Part shown: one piece after another, positions 12,191-23,669 of the stretch | How the letters are laid out: each line of letters begins with the position of its first letter | Position numbering within the stretch: position 1 is the first letter of the stretch | Source of the DNA: Thermochaetoides thermophila DSM 1495 | Taxonomy: Eukaryota; Ascomycota; Sordariomycetes; Sordariales; Chaetomiaceae | Reading direction: 5' to 3' | Assembly (NCBI RefSeq): GCF_000221225.1 | Contig: NW_006383036.1 | Coordinates: 2,233,587-2,297,586, forward strand | DNA length: 64,000 nucleotides | Position numbers and translations under genes: made by a program | The notes under the pieces: generated by a model | What the model was told of the DNA's origin: nothing | Seen by the model: the letters and a program-made list of their open reading frames with translations, nothing else | The model's database searches: none

Positions 12191-12498
12191 ATGTCCTCCT
12201 CCACTTCTCAGAGTCAAAACAGTAAGATGATCGGGCTAAAAGCCATAACGAACTTTTGCTGACAGTGGGTTGTATAGCCACCAGGAACAAAGCCCCCAAT
12301 TTTAGTGGCGGCAACAACAATGACAATGGCCACGCCAATGGCAACCAGGGTCAAGGCATGACCCGTGATAGGGCCAGGTCGATTCTCATCAGTGACCCAG
12401 CAGCATCCAGGCTGAGCGGACATACAGGCATCGACAAGTTCATCCGCGAGTCGGCCCGGGATGCTCCATGGAATCCTATTTGTGGCCGTAGGACATGA
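12191..12498 (+). CDS. Small two-exon hypothetical protein, 87 aa
   Basis: Exon 1 (12191-12221) encodes MSSSTSQSQN. A 44-nt intron (12222-12265) begins GTAAGA and ends TTTTGCTGACAG. Exon 2 (12266-12498) continues in frame to a TGA. The protein has an Asn/Gly-rich stretch (NFSGGNNNDNGHANGNQGQG) followed by a charged segment (MTRDRARSILIS ... GIDKFIRESARDAPWNP). No signal peptide or helix is visible, so a small cytosolic or nuclear protein is likely. I do not recognise the family. Support comes from the TATA-like box, canonical splice signals and frame maintenance. It converges tail-to-tail with the Zn2Cys6 regulator. A minus-strand open frame overlaps but lacks splice support. Confidence 0.5.
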
Positions 12499-12879
12499 AG
12501 GATCGGGATCAACGGGTACTAACTGCCGGCCAGGAGAGGATTGACCGTTGAGATTAGACAGGGCAAGTCTGTCGTTCAAACTGATGCCATAGGTGGGTTA
12601 GGACCATGTGGCAAGATAGCTTGAGAGGTCGCATATCGTAGGAGTTTATGCATGGGAAGACTGTTTTCCTATGGTCAGATGGTGCTATCTGACTTCGTAT
12701 TTGTGTTGAACATCGGTATGGACTTTGTCCATTGTTGGATGTCAGATTTAGCTAGGATTCATATGCTACTTCTTCAACTTCTGAGTCAATACTCACCTTC
12801 TGCAGTGATAGCAATTTGTGACAGATGTGAGACATCCTGCAGGCCCAGCATCGGAAGTTGGAATAAACTCTGGGTATCG
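12499..12879. other. Convergent 3' region, no gene seen
   Basis: Separates the 3' ends of the small + strand gene and the minus-strand regulator. Nothing further is visible. Confidence 0.5.
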
Positions 12880-14357
12880 TTATACAGGCTCCTTGGCATC
12901 GAGCATGGAAAGGGGCCAGGAGAGCCAGTGCGCCCAACGTGGCCCAAGGTATTGGGAAATGCTCCTGAGCAAGTACGACCCCGAATCGGCGATGTGCCAC
13001 AAGGCCTTGCTGCAGTCAAGCAGCAATGCCCAATATCCCATAATGGCAATCGCTTCGGGGCGCTTCTGAGCCAGCAGCTCTGTAAACTCATGGGGCACAG
13101 CAGCAGGCCTAGCGAAGGGGTCACCCGGTTAGCACTCCGCCCATGTCTGCCTTAGACTTTCGCTACACTTACCACATAAAGACCATCAAATACTTTTGGT
13201 TTCGCTCGTCGGCCCCGAGCAAGCTATCGAACCCAACCTGCAGGAAGGCAATTGCCCTCATACAGGCCTCTTTGGAGAGGGGGTTCAGGGTGGTTGTCTC
13301 CTTAACCAGACGCTGCAGCTCGCTGCAGTGGGTGCCCTCGGGGGTCGATTGAGAGATATCTAAGGCCCATACTACCAGGTGTCTGATGTCCGACTGCAAC
13401 AAAAGGTCCCAGGCGGAGACCGACATGGCTTTGAGGCCGCGAGAAATAGACAGAAACTCGAGAAAGTGGGTCAGGAAGATATCAAAATCGGCGTCACGCC
13501 TGGCTAGCAGGTCGGCGAACAGATGGCGACCAAGAAGCGAGCAGAAGAGCAGGAGGGCTGAACAGTTCGTCTGGTCAATCTGAGCTTTCGCGGCTGTCCC
13601 GTTGTAGATGGAGACAGCCTTGGTTTGCAGTTGAATGGCATGTTGGTGAAAATAATCCGCCCTGTGTGGTTCAAGAACTGCCAGGCGCCGAGCTGAGACG
13701 GCGAGGATCTGGTGCATCAGGTAGGGGGCTTCCAGGGCACACTTGAACAGAAGATTCGAGGAGAACTCATGCATCTCGACATTGAGCTCTGGAGCATGCT
13801 CCTCGAATTTGAAGCGTACGAGCAGTTCCATGTGCTCCATGTTGACCGAGACATCTGGGATACTCTGGCTTGGGCTTGCCGTGTCTCCCCCTCTCCCTGC
13901 AATATCAGGAAGCGGAACGCCGGCAACAGGAGCAGCCTGAGGATCGCTTGAATGAAGAAAGCCAGTTGCTGTGGTAGGTGGGAAGATGGCACTTTGTGAT
14001 GAGCCATGCCCAACAGGCACCGGTAGTGTTGTACTTGGGATCGATGGTGACACAACCTGGGGTGATAGCGTCGTCGGCGATACCTGGGCAGCTGCCACGA
14101 GCTGTGAGGGGTAGCTGCATTCCCTTCCGGAAAGAGTACATATGATGCATTTGGGTCTCTGTTCGTCGCACTAATACCGGCCACTCCAGCAAGCGTGGAT
14201 GAAGAGCCGGACGGGTTAGACTCGGGAGCTAAGGTGGAGTGGACACTGATAACCGAAAGAAAACAGAAACCAAGACGATGGGATGACTCGCCTTGACATG
14301 ACGGCGTTTGCACTCTAGGCAACCAGCCCGAGACTTTTTGTGGCTCCTTCGCAGCAT
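12880..14357 (-). CDS. Zn(II)2Cys6 transcription factor, 430 aa
   Basis: Exons 14292-14357, 13173-14170 and 12880-13108 join in frame. The spliced N-terminus carries a perfect binuclear zinc cluster: C13-x2-C16-x6-C23-x6-C30-x2-C33-x6-C40, preceded by the basic RRSHKKSRAG. The first intron (14171-14291, 121 nt) cuts the cluster between Lys22 and Cys23. It has a GC donor (AAG|GCGAGT) and TAG acceptor, so it is a GC-AG intron. The second intron (13109-13172) has GTAAGT and CTAACC signals. The rest is a helical fungal-specific regulatory region ending in RPEAIAIMGYWALLL, typical of the Fungal_trans_2 type. It is presumed a nuclear DNA-binding regulator recognising CGG half-sites; targets are unknown. 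An upstream in-frame ATG at 14429 would add 24 residues; I prefer 14357 because the cluster then sits at the usual distance from the start. Confidence 0.9.
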
Positions 14358-15809
14358 CTTTCTACGCTCATCGGTTCCAAGTGTCAAGGAAACTTTGGTT
14401 AGGTGATGTTCGAAGCCTCTCCATGACAAAGCTTGAGCTGACGTCTCAAAGGTCTTAACAGAGGAACATTACCTTATCCACGCACGCTTTTAAGTTACAA
14501 CAAATGAAAGTGAGTGAAATTACATAGCCAAGCACGCTTCACCTTTGCAATTGGCTGCCGCCAAATTAGCTGCTGTGTCAACCAATATCTTGCCCCTTAG
14601 GAGCTCAGATGACTAAGCAGAAAGCCACCACAAGGCTGTGGCGCAGTTTCTGGCTCCACTCATTCCTAATGACGTCAGCTCCCAGCAGAGACAGGGAATT
14701 TAAGTCTAACACCCACTTCAAAGCTGTACCTCCTAAGGCCTATGTTGAAATCAGCCTGGTAACAAGCCAAAAAAATAGTAAAACCATTTATCGACAGCCT
14801 GCAACTGCAGACAAGAGTTGGCAGCTTCAAAGCAGCAGTGTGCCCACATCGTTTCCTCCTTAGGACCGCAGAACGAGCTCTGAACAGTGAATGCTAATCA
14901 CCTAATTATAATGTCTCTCACGGATGACTTTGCTTTGCTGCACCCCACGCAGGAATTTTTCTATTCACAATGCACCAAGAGTGATCTTAAATCATCACAT
15001 GCAATTGCAGGAAGCAGCAAGAATTATGTACACTTGCTGTGCTTTCTCAAATCTTGAGCCAAGCACTAGCAGAAAGGAAGTTGTTATCCGAATACCTCTG
15101 ATGTCTTCACAGATCGTTGTCAAAGACGACTGACTTAATGCAGTAGTTTCATGGTGCGAGCCACTTGTACTTCCATGAATTCAACAGTAATGCTGATATT
15201 TGCCCTTCCTTAGGTCAGTCTGATGTCCCTGGTTACTTGCTTATTCCTGCTGCAGAACACTATACAATGGAAACAGCTTATGAGACTTAGCAGCGAGTCC
15301 TCTCTTCCATTTCCCCATGGAAGTCCAATAGAAAGCAATTAGCATGGGAATGCAACAGTGACTATGCATACGCCATCGAAAACAATGGCCGTTAAAAAGG
15401 ATACTACGACAACTCTTGAGGCATCATCCAGTCCAATGACCTTGAGGGCTGTTGCTCACCCAGCAATGCATTGCCATACGATATTTTACCCATAGCTTCG
15501 TAGAGCATTGCGCTGAGTGGTCATATACTAGCGTGGGCATCTCAACTCCAACCTCCAGCTCCACAACAATGACCAACACCCGGACTCCTGTCATGACCAG
15601 CCCTCTGGAAGTGGTGAACTCCTCTCTCTCATGCGGAATCAGGTCTTGAGACTGGGACCACAATGGATGGGAGGACACGTTTTGGAGAATTTTCCATCAA
15701 AGTTCCCAATCATCGTTCACTGGGCTTCTAGCCGAAGGCACTGCTCAGACTACTGCATCCCTTGGTGAGGGGGGGCAAAGTGGGGCCCGAGCGATGACTC
15801 CGACTAGGA
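14358..15809. other. Upstream of the regulator; no gene seen
   Basis: No frame with recognisable protein character. A hydrophobic minus-strand stretch near 15424-15678 may belong with the relic at 15810-16080. Confidence 0.4.
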
Positions 15810-16080
15810 AGCCAGAGCGACCTCCAAACGGATAAGGAATTGGGTGTTTCCGAAAGCAATGGTAATAACAATGCCCACGAGAGAGTGTGTTCCAGCAGTG
15901 AATGCAGTTTGGATCCGAGCATTTGCAACTTCAGGAGGTCAGTCTACGACGGGAAAGAGGAATCGAATTCTGAGATTCCAAACCAGTATACAGCAGTGAT
16001 CAAGAATCCGTTAGGCTTCACGAGGAAGATCATCACGATGGTCGAGCCTGAGACTATGATAATATCTCTGGGTTTGGGTC
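15810..16080 (-). pseudogene. Relic of a membrane protein (coding-like, interrupted)
   Basis: Two neighbouring minus-strand frames look like membrane protein. One reads DIIIVSGSTIVMIFLVKPNG then FLITAVYWFGISEF. The next, in a shifted frame, reads FPVVD-stop-PPEVANARIQT then AFTAGTHSLVGIVITIAFG. A TGA and a frame change separate them. A 62-nt intron (GTATAC ... CTGAC ... AAG) could bridge part of this but gives the less protein-like frame. No start or stop exons were found. Probably a decayed transporter-like or 7TM-like gene. Confidence 0.3.
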
Positions 16081-16472
16081 GAGCTACGTGTACGGTTCGG
16101 ACTCAGACTAGCCGAATCCATGATCGTCCGAGATTCTAGGAAGTGCAAGGACATTTGGCAGGCACCTAACATTTAAGATTGCAAGGCATTCACTACCCCA
16201 CAAAAACCCATCAACTTCCGATCAAGCATGCCTTAAGGGATCGCATAGTGATACGATGGAGTCTAGTCTTTGAGAAGCCGATGGGAGCACAGAGAGACGA
16301 GGGTATTTAATTTGACAACATCCGCTTGACTACTACACAAATATCCTAATAATACATAGCACAATGACGACCTGCAGGTCCTATCTCTCTCAATTCCATG
16401 TCAAATTCACCGCCATGACATCCAATGCACCATCTGCTCATTTAATGCCTTTGCAGCGTAATCTCACCTGGC
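16081..16472. other. Intergenic, no gene seen
   Basis: 3' flank of the DUF1772 gene; nothing recognisable. Confidence 0.5.
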
Positions 16473-17030
16473 TTAAAGAGTCGACGCCAATCCAATGACG
16501 CTCCCTGCGACCAAAAGCGTCGTCCGACCCAGATTCAACAACCCCCACAAATCAACCAAATACTTCGCCCCCGTCGCCCACTGCACGCTGACCTCCCCCT
16601 CCTCATCAGCCCCAGCCTTCCCCTCAACTTCCTCCTTATCAAACCTCTCCTTCAGCTCTATCAGCTTATTATTCGTTTTCCTCATGAACGCAATCGTATA
16701 CGGGATGATTCCGATCGTCAGCGCCGCAGCAGCGAGATAGCCTCTACCGGCGGTCCTCCCCGCAGCGGTAGTGAGAAGGACCTTGAGAGAGCCGGCGCGG
16801 GATGCGGCGAGCCAGATATATGCTGCAGCGCTGACAACTGAGGCAAGAGGCATGGTCGCAGCACCAAGGCGGTAGGTAGACAGCCATTGGCGAAGCATCA
16901 CGGGAGTTGGAGACTCCAGGAGGCGTGGGACAAGAAAGGTGGACAGGGTGAGCGATACACCAGTGGAGACGCCTGAGATGAGGATGGCAGCGCCTTGAGT
17001 AAGACGGACGGGAGTTGAGTCAGGTGACAT
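16473..17030 (-). CDS. DUF1772 family membrane protein, 185 aa
   Basis: Single exon from ATG 17030. About four hydrophobic segments are visible ([55 protein letters not shown]; a C-terminal [15 protein letters not shown]). A charged loop ([19 protein letters not shown]) precedes the last one, and a WGLLNLGRT motif is typical of the DUF1772 (anthrone-oxygenase-like) family. Family members include small cofactor-free oxygenases of fungal polyketide pathways, but many are uncharacterised, and no polyketide synthase lies in this window. The gene sits about 500 bp from the MFS transporter on the same strand. Confidence 0.85.
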
Positions 17031-17533
17031 GGCTGTAAGTGGTGATCACTTGAGTTCTAGTGAGCGTTGATGGATGAGATGACGGTGAAATTAGAGAGCC
17101 GTTTGGCCTGGGATATAAGTTGCCTTGGTGGGGGGAAATGAGCCTCTGTCCGGATTGGCTGGGAGGAAGGCGAACTGTCGGGATCAAAAATATACAAGAT
17201 CGTCAACGAGATGTAGACGTTTGCGTGGGGGATGTCCGACGACGTCATCTGAGCTAGCACACGCCAAACAGGACGGTCAGGCGGCGGGCCACTGTGTGCC
17301 GAACCATCTTGACAGTTTGGCGCAGGGACCCGCTACCAGATCCCCTGAGCGAGTTTCCAGTGGGCGTTCTTGGGTACTGATACGGCTGACCGTAACGCGG
17401 TGGGCTCCTGTAATTTGAGTGGGAAATTTAGCTCGCTATTGGGACTAGACATCGGTTAATCTAATGGCCCGACTTCCAATCACAGCTCCTCGTCGGCGCC
17501 CATCTGCCTTACATTTTGTTTGCGTGTTGGCCC
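17031..17533. other. Intergenic, no gene seen
   Basis: Promoter of the DUF1772 gene and 3' flank of the MFS gene. No coding frame of note. Confidence 0.55.
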
Positions 17534-19352
17534 TCATAAAGCCGCCTTCCCTCGCGACTCGAAAGGCAAGAAGAGGACCAACAAACCAGCGGCAATGAAC
17601 AACCCCCCGCTAATATACACAGGAACGGCAGTATTCAAATCGGCAAAAATGGCGACGAGCGGCTATTGCATGTCCTGCGTTAGCGGAAGATCCAAGCATA
17701 CCCGAGGTGGTCAAAGGAACTCTTAAAACATACCGCCATGATTCCAAACACCCGGTTACATGTCGCGCTCAGAGCATTCCCGGTGCCCCTCTGTGGTGTT
17801 GGAAACAGCTCGGGGGTAAAGCTGTAGAGCACAGCATACATGATATTGCTGGTGAAGCTGTATGCGCAGTTCCAACCCAGCAAGGCGTTCGAATTCACCG
17901 CCGTCGTAGACGCGTACAGGAACGCCCCAGTAAGCACCGTCGCCAACGACAGCGTGCCCTTTCGGCCCAGCTTCGGTTGCTCAACCAGCAGGGCGCCAAC
18001 AAACGCGCCTGGTACTCCAACAGCCGCGATGATAAGTGAGTCCCGGTATGTTAGGTACGTCGATCCATCGCCAAAATCAAGGCCGCGTGTTGCTTGGATG
18101 TAAGGGAGGAATGAATTGTAGAGGGGGTACCTGCCTCGACATCAGCCTTCGGGAAGCACTGGTCTTATCTTCTGTCGACAACCTACCCTAAACCTATAAA
18201 CGCCCAAATGGTCATCATTAATCCCGTCGATAGAGCCAGCTGTCTTGTGCGAAACAGAGCTCGCACCCTCTCTGCCTTGAGAACCTCGAGCCGACGCCGG
18301 AGAGCCGACGACACCCCTCTGTGTATCACATACCCCTCTGGCTCACACGCCCTCAGCTCTTCGACCGTCAGGGTGCTCGTCTTGCCATTCCTTCTGGCTA
18401 CCTCATGCACAACCTTCACGGCGTCCTCGTCCTTTCCCTTTCCCATCAGATATTTGGGCGACTCATGCATTGTGAACAGCACAAACCGCGCCAGAAACAT
18501 CAACATCGTCATGCCGCCCATGACAAGCAAAAACCATCGCCACCCCATATTGTCTTTCTTCTCACACCGTGTGTTCGGATCCTCTTCTTGACACGTCATC
18601 CTCCCAAGCAAGGGCCACGCGAGAAGTGTGGCGACCACTTGTGCAATTGCCCATGCCGCTGACAGCACGGTGAGCAGGTATTGATGTGAGGCCGGCAAAA
18701 ATTCGAGGAATATTGCTGAATCGACAGGAAGATTCCCGCCCACACCAAACGACCAAGCTGCGACGAGAACCGACGCAGCCGCAAATGACGATGACCCTGC
18801 TGCCACGAGGCCAAAAACTCCCGTTGCGCCTAATGTCAGACTGAACGCCCAGCGTCGGCCGAAAGCGTCACTGCCGAAGCCCCAGAAGAGAGCCCCGAGT
18901 AATAGGCCGATGCTCTGACCCAGCGTGAGAAGTGGGGCGATACGAGACGCGTTTGGGGAAGGGCCGAGGAACTCTACTATTAAAGGAGGGAGTATCAGTG
19001 ATGTCGTGACGGGCCAAAGGTTGTCGGAGGCCCAGCCGAAGGAGATGACAACGAAGAGCTGCCATTGATAGGCACCCATGCCGATTTGTTGGATCTGAGA
19101 GTACGTTAGGACGTGCGCCTCTTTAAATTCCGCCACTCCTACTGATCCGAGGGTAATCACCGATTGGTAGGGCCTTACTGCGCGGTTCAACACTTTAGCC
19201 TTCTTCTCGTAGACAGGATCGATTTGACCGGATGGGATAGCCGTATCCTCATCCTGAATGGCTACTGACTCGCCGTCTTGCACGTCGAACGGGATAGGGG
19301 AATTGCTCAGCCCCAGGGCGGCGTTGCTGCTGCTTTTGTAGGCATTTACCAT
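17534..19352 (-). CDS. MFS transporter (SVOP/sugar-porter-like), 563 aa
   Basis: Exons 18187-19352, 17734-18130 and 17534-17662 join in frame. Introns are 18131-18186 (56 nt) and 17663-17733 (71 nt, CTAAC branch). After a roughly 90-residue cytosolic N-terminus come about twelve helices. The family motif between helices 2 and 3 is clear at residues about 158-168 (GFGSDAFGRRW). A Cys-containing hydrophilic insertion (CQEEDPNTRC) follows helix 6 and ESPKYL resembles the PESPR/PESPKYL motif. The second half has LLGWNCAYSFTSNIMYAVLY and ELFPTPQRGTGNAL, as in SVOP-like and organic-ion transporters, and the protein ends ESRGKAAL. Substrate unknown; expected at the plasma membrane. A codon six positions upstream of the chosen ATG is GTG, so 19352 is preferred. 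Confidence 0.92.
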
Positions 19353-20776
19353 GGTGACCAACTCGTCCACTGCTCGTTATTGCTACTGATTGAAGAATGC
19401 GGGCCGATGGTTGAATTTCCCTCGCTGCCGGGGGGGAGAGGGGTTTGTATTACTGAGAGCGTGTGTACTGTCTGTAAAAGCAAATGGGAGCCAATCTCCC
19501 CATCACACAAGTTCGGGCCACAGACATTGTTGCGCCCCCGAGCAGCGCAATGAGACCTAAATTGTAAGTCGTACAGCCTTATGGGTGAAGTATCGCTTTA
19601 GTGTCCAGAGGATTGTTGCATTAAAAATGAAAACGCCTTATCAGCTTCATGAGATGAGTAAAACTCTAATGGGAAGGCTAAATCCGGTGTGTGTGTGTTC
19701 GGTTGATATGGTGTTCCTGGACCACTGATGTCATCGCAGTCTAGTCGAGAGGCAAGAGCAACGACCAACTAGTGACAGAGCGCCAATGCCCTTCATCTTC
19801 AAGGCTAGTACCGACGCAATTTCCTTCCGGGCAACCATGACTGTCTGGACCATTGTCAATCGGTCATTGGTGAACCAACCCCCCGAGAATCGCAGTTGCA
19901 CTGTTTACATTAAATCCCCCAGACATTTATTAAAGGGGGGTTTCCACGTCAACAGGCTGAATGTGGGGCTGGTAATCCGTATCAGTACACCGTCTCGTCA
20001 GATGTATGGCAGCTCATTGAATAGTGATGACAGACCTCGACTTTTCTTCCTAGGTCTATGAGCTTCGTGTGAGAGGCTTTCATGTGGCCTGCGATACCAT
20101 CTTCATCTTGTAGAAACCCACGTGGTGGTTGCTTTTCCTTTACTTCCGACCGCCTCGACGCCTTTTCGTTGATTCCTTCATCCCTGACCGACCACCCACC
20201 TGCTGCGTAAAGACGCATAGGAGACGCGTGCTATACCGCGACTTCTTACCTCTTGCTCTTCCCTCCTCGTTCTCACGTCTGTCCGCACGACATCTCAGTT
20301 CTAGCGTTGGAAAATACAATCGACTCGAATCTATGTAGTTGCAACTATGGTTTCCATTAATGGCTGGCTGCAAACCTCGGAGAATTTATATCGCAGTCTC
20401 CGAACTAGCTCAATCGAAGAAAGCTTCCACGATCAACTTCGGGACTGGACACTCCGCCGCGCTCTCTGAAGATAAACAAACAGGATGCTGACAGAAATGG
20501 CCCTAATTATCTCCATTCGAAATAGACTACATTTGTCGGCATATATCCTGCTATGCCACTTATCTCTCGCTAATCTCACAAAACTTCTGACTGACCTACC
20601 TTCTGTTAGCGGCCAAGCATCATGTTTTAAAAATAGAGGATGACGAGGAAAGGGATGGTGATCTTATTTCATCATCATAGCTGACCACTCAGGACCATGA
20701 ATGGATTAATTTCGGGACTATCCGTTACCAACGCAGCCCAATTTAAGCCTTTCCTTTTTTTTCTAGCTGGCCGTAG
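19353..20776. other. Intergenic, no gene seen
   Basis: Several short overlapping open frames on both strands, none with protein-family character. Confidence 0.45.
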
Positions 20777-21090
20777 AAGGTCTCAAGGACATCCACCAGA
20801 GGACCACAAGGCGGTGACCTTGATGCCCTCGTGGAGAAGTTGTGGCGAAATAGAGACAAACGGCTGGATATATGGCTGCTGGAGGAAGGCGATACTGCTC
20901 GGCTGGTAACGAGGGAGCAGATGGATTCCATTGCAGCACAGAAGGCGAAGATTACTCTGAGAAATGGCTGACAGCTATCTCCTTGATGATCTCGGGAAAA
21001 GGGCGGGAAGTGCTGGGTGGCGATGAGTCTGACTGTGATGAGTCTGACGCAGTGTCTTCCGGTCAGTGGTTGTATACTAATACCTAATGC
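20777..21090 (+). pseudogene. Gene fragment with an apparent frameshift
   Basis: A 64-codon frame (20777-20971) reads like a conserved charged helical protein: GGDLDALVEKLWRNRDKR, then WLLEEGDTARLVTREQMDS. It stops at TGA 20969. The next frame continues naturally (ADSYLLDDLGKRAG) and another gives an acidic tail (GGDESDCDESDAVSS). A TAG acceptor immediately precedes the first codon. No upstream exon with a start was found. Either a decayed gene or the 3' exon of a poorly conserved one. Confidence 0.3.
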
Positions 21091-21414
21091 ATTTACCTCG
21101 TTTTGTACGTTACACCCCTCCAGTACTGTCTATACCTGCTCTGATACATGATAGACACCGTGATCCAATCTTGACAGAGGACGTTGAGAGCTGTATACAA
21201 CTGGCAGGTATTTGTGAGAAGACAGTTGATGAGGTTTGCTAACGACATACAGCTTATTAGAATAAGGGAATGAAGAAGAGACAATCTCGGTATGTTCCAT
21301 ACCTATGGAGTTATTGAAGCATATGATGCCTAGACAAAGATATTTCGATCTACGCTCGATTGTTATGAGAAGCATTCCCAAGTAAGCGTAGAGATAGGAG
21401 AGTCACTCATGACA

Positions 21415-22188
21415 TTAACCACCCAACTCCCTTACAATACTTGGATAGGAGCGCTTCAAGGCTTCTAGCACCTCTCTATCCTTCCTTAACCGGTCAACTT
21501 CTTCTCGCAACCCCAAATATTGGTCCCTTAGTCTCAAATTTTCTTCTAGTAACCTGCCATTGTCAAGCTTGAGCCCGTTTATCTGCCTGTCTCTCATCTT
21601 CACGGCGTCTCTCGCCCAAGCCAAACTCTTCTTAATTCCGTTCTGTTTTGCCTCAAACTGGTTGAGACGAAAGCGGATCTTCTCCAGCACCCCAGGGTCA
21701 ATTCGTTGGATGCTTGGCTTGAGGTCCTGCAGTATCTCAAAGGTAATCGCAGCATCATCATCTTCGGGTCGGGGACTGGCACGTACTTGGTGTTGGGCAG
21801 GCAACAATGGATCACGGCTGCGGATTGGCGTCGGAGTAGATGGCAGAGCCTGCTCATGGAACGTCTTGATTCGTTTTGTATTAGGCTGTCTTGTGGTCGA
21901 TGTATTGGGTGTGGGCAGGTTGTTATACAGAATGCTAGGCCGAGGATGCCTAGGGGTATTCCAAGCCTCCTCGGTGGCCTTGGTCAACTCTATCAGAGCT
22001 GTCTCGTCCTCTGAATCTAGGAGATCCACTCCTACGGATTCATCTCCGGCCTTTCGTTTGCCCTTGGTCTGGGCAACATCATAGGCTGGAGGTGACGGGG
22101 GCACAACACCAGCTTCCCGGCAGAGGCGGTCCGCTTCTTCTTCCGGCAAGTAAAACATGCATTTCTGTCGTGCATTTGCGCTTTCATC
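21415..22188 (-). CDS. Possible GRF-type zinc-finger/coiled-coil protein (3' exon; 5' exons unresolved)
   Basis: The last exon starts around 22188 (DESANARQKCMFYLPEEEAD) and runs about 257 codons to 21415. RQKCMFYLPEEEADR matches the end of a GRF zinc finger (C-x-F-F/Y followed by an acidic segment). An upstream frame near 22250-22320 (AIKLEIKRDDGGRSRSYW) resembles the preceding part of such a finger, but no intron pair gave a consistent phase. The middle is low-complexity with basic clusters (KGKRKAG, NTKRIKT) that could serve as nuclear localisation signals. The last about 90 residues (from GVLEKIRFRLNQFEAKQNG) form a long coiled coil. A nuclear nucleic-acid-binding role is an inference from the finger. 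Confidence 0.6.
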   Translation of the reverse strand, partial: DESANARQKCMFYLPEEEADRLCREAGVVPPSPPAYDVAQTKGKRKAGDESVGVDLLDSEDETALIELTKATEEAWNTPRHPRPSILYNNLPTPNTSTTRQPNTKRIKTFHEQALPSTPTPIRSRDPLLPAQHQVRASPRPEDDDAAITFEILQDLKPSIQRIDPGVLEKIRFRLNQFEAKQNGIKKSLAWARDAVKMRDRQINGLKLDNGRLLEENLRLRDQYLGLREEVDRLRKDREVLEALKRSYPSIVRELGG

Positions 22189-22329
22189 AACTTTCTATCA
22201 GTAAAATAAGATCTGGAAAGAAGTCCTCTTAAGAGAGACTAACCACAACCAGTACGAACGGCTTCTACCACCGTCATCCCTTTTAATCTCGAGCTTTATT
22301 GCTCTCCGCGATGGTCTACAGGAACCTGT

Positions 22330-23669
22330 GGCGTAAGTTTGTCAACTGCGGCTAGGCAAAGCACACAAGTGAGAAAAACATGGTAAGAAAATGGTGTTTC
22401 CTCCATCGAATTAATCCGACGATACCTCTGAGTCCAGACTGCAAGACCCAGTGAAGAGCAAGATTCAGGGGGTGCGTCAAGAAAGGGAAGCTAGCATACA
22501 ATACCATTCCCCATTTCTGAAATACCCATGGTTAAAAGTTGGCACTCTCTGTTTATCGTTGGTACTCATTGTAGCCATTCTGAAGACCAACAATTCTATG
22601 GCTAAAACAGCAGGCGTGGCTGGGATTCCGGAAAAATTAACCGACTGGCTCTCAGCAGACGGACATGATCAAAAGAGTGACGACTTACGGGGAGGTGGAT
22701 CGACCTGAAAGTTAGGTTAAGACGGTTGAAGAGTCCCTGTCGCTTGCAAGCCTTATGACTGGAAAGCTTTCGGTTATTGCCTTTTCTTTTTCTTTTTTTT
22801 TTTTTGGTCTTATCTGCTCAAAGCGAAAGTGTTGAGCCAGTTATACTTGAGAAGGATGAGGACGCTTTACAGGCTTCGGCTTTAGCTAGGAAAACAGCCT
22901 GTATAATCCGACCGAGCAAACAAGCAACCAGGATACTTTTACAATGGTGTTGAGCCGGGGAAAAAAAGGGCTGAAGTATGCGCTAAAGAAAACGGAGAGT
23001 GCTTCAAGGGAACCGCATAAGTATTTAACGCGACAAGAGGTGAGGCCTGCCACCCAATTATATAGGACACGTCAGCCGATCATTGAGCGACTAATCCATT
23101 TTTTGAAGAGCTCTGCAGGATGCAGAATCAGGAGCTGCATGGATATAGGGTACCTGCTACGTGTCTAGGCGTCTATTAGGGATTTAGTACAGACATGGAA
23201 GGGGTCTACTGGCTCTCTCCTGTCATCAACTCACGGGATGCTCAAGTGGCAAGTAGCAGCACGTATTTTCTAGAATCATGTAGTCTACGGGTGCTGTGTA
23301 AATCCTGGCCTTGCAGAACATGATATGCCTGAAGTCCTAGTAGCAGCCACAACAAGAAGAAGTCAAGGCTTCTTTCTAACCGTGAGCCTCTGCCCACCAA
23401 CCAGATACACAAGACAAAGAAAACAAGAGACAGAATCAGCTTGGACTAATGCATTGCCTGCATCTCATCACATTAAAAAAAAAAGGCAAGACTATAACAA
23501 GTCCCCTATACATGCATACACACAGGTACATCTAATAAAGCAGTGTTGATAAAGCATTGGGTATAAAATGGGTATACAAGAGGAAACAGTGCGAAGCAGG
23601 ATCGCTAGCGCAGAAAACAAAGGATGAATGAATGAAGTGAAAGCCAACACTGCGCTAAAAATAAAGGGA
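22330..23669. other. Intergenic, no convincing gene
   Basis: Contains a T/C-rich tract (22782-22805). An 85-codon + strand frame at 22451 has one hydrophobic segment but no other support. Confidence 0.45.

Noticed and set aside
12214..12579. 121-codon frame with a hydrophobic segment on the - strand
   Set aside because: Antisense of the small spliced gene; the hydrophobicity reflects the Asn/Gly codons on the other strand.
12652..13155. 167-codon frame on the + strand
   Set aside because: Runs antisense through the last exon of the Zn2Cys6 regulator.
22451..22708. 85-codon + strand frame with one hydrophobic segment
   Set aside because: Single short frame without motif, promoter or splice evidence; chance cannot be excluded.
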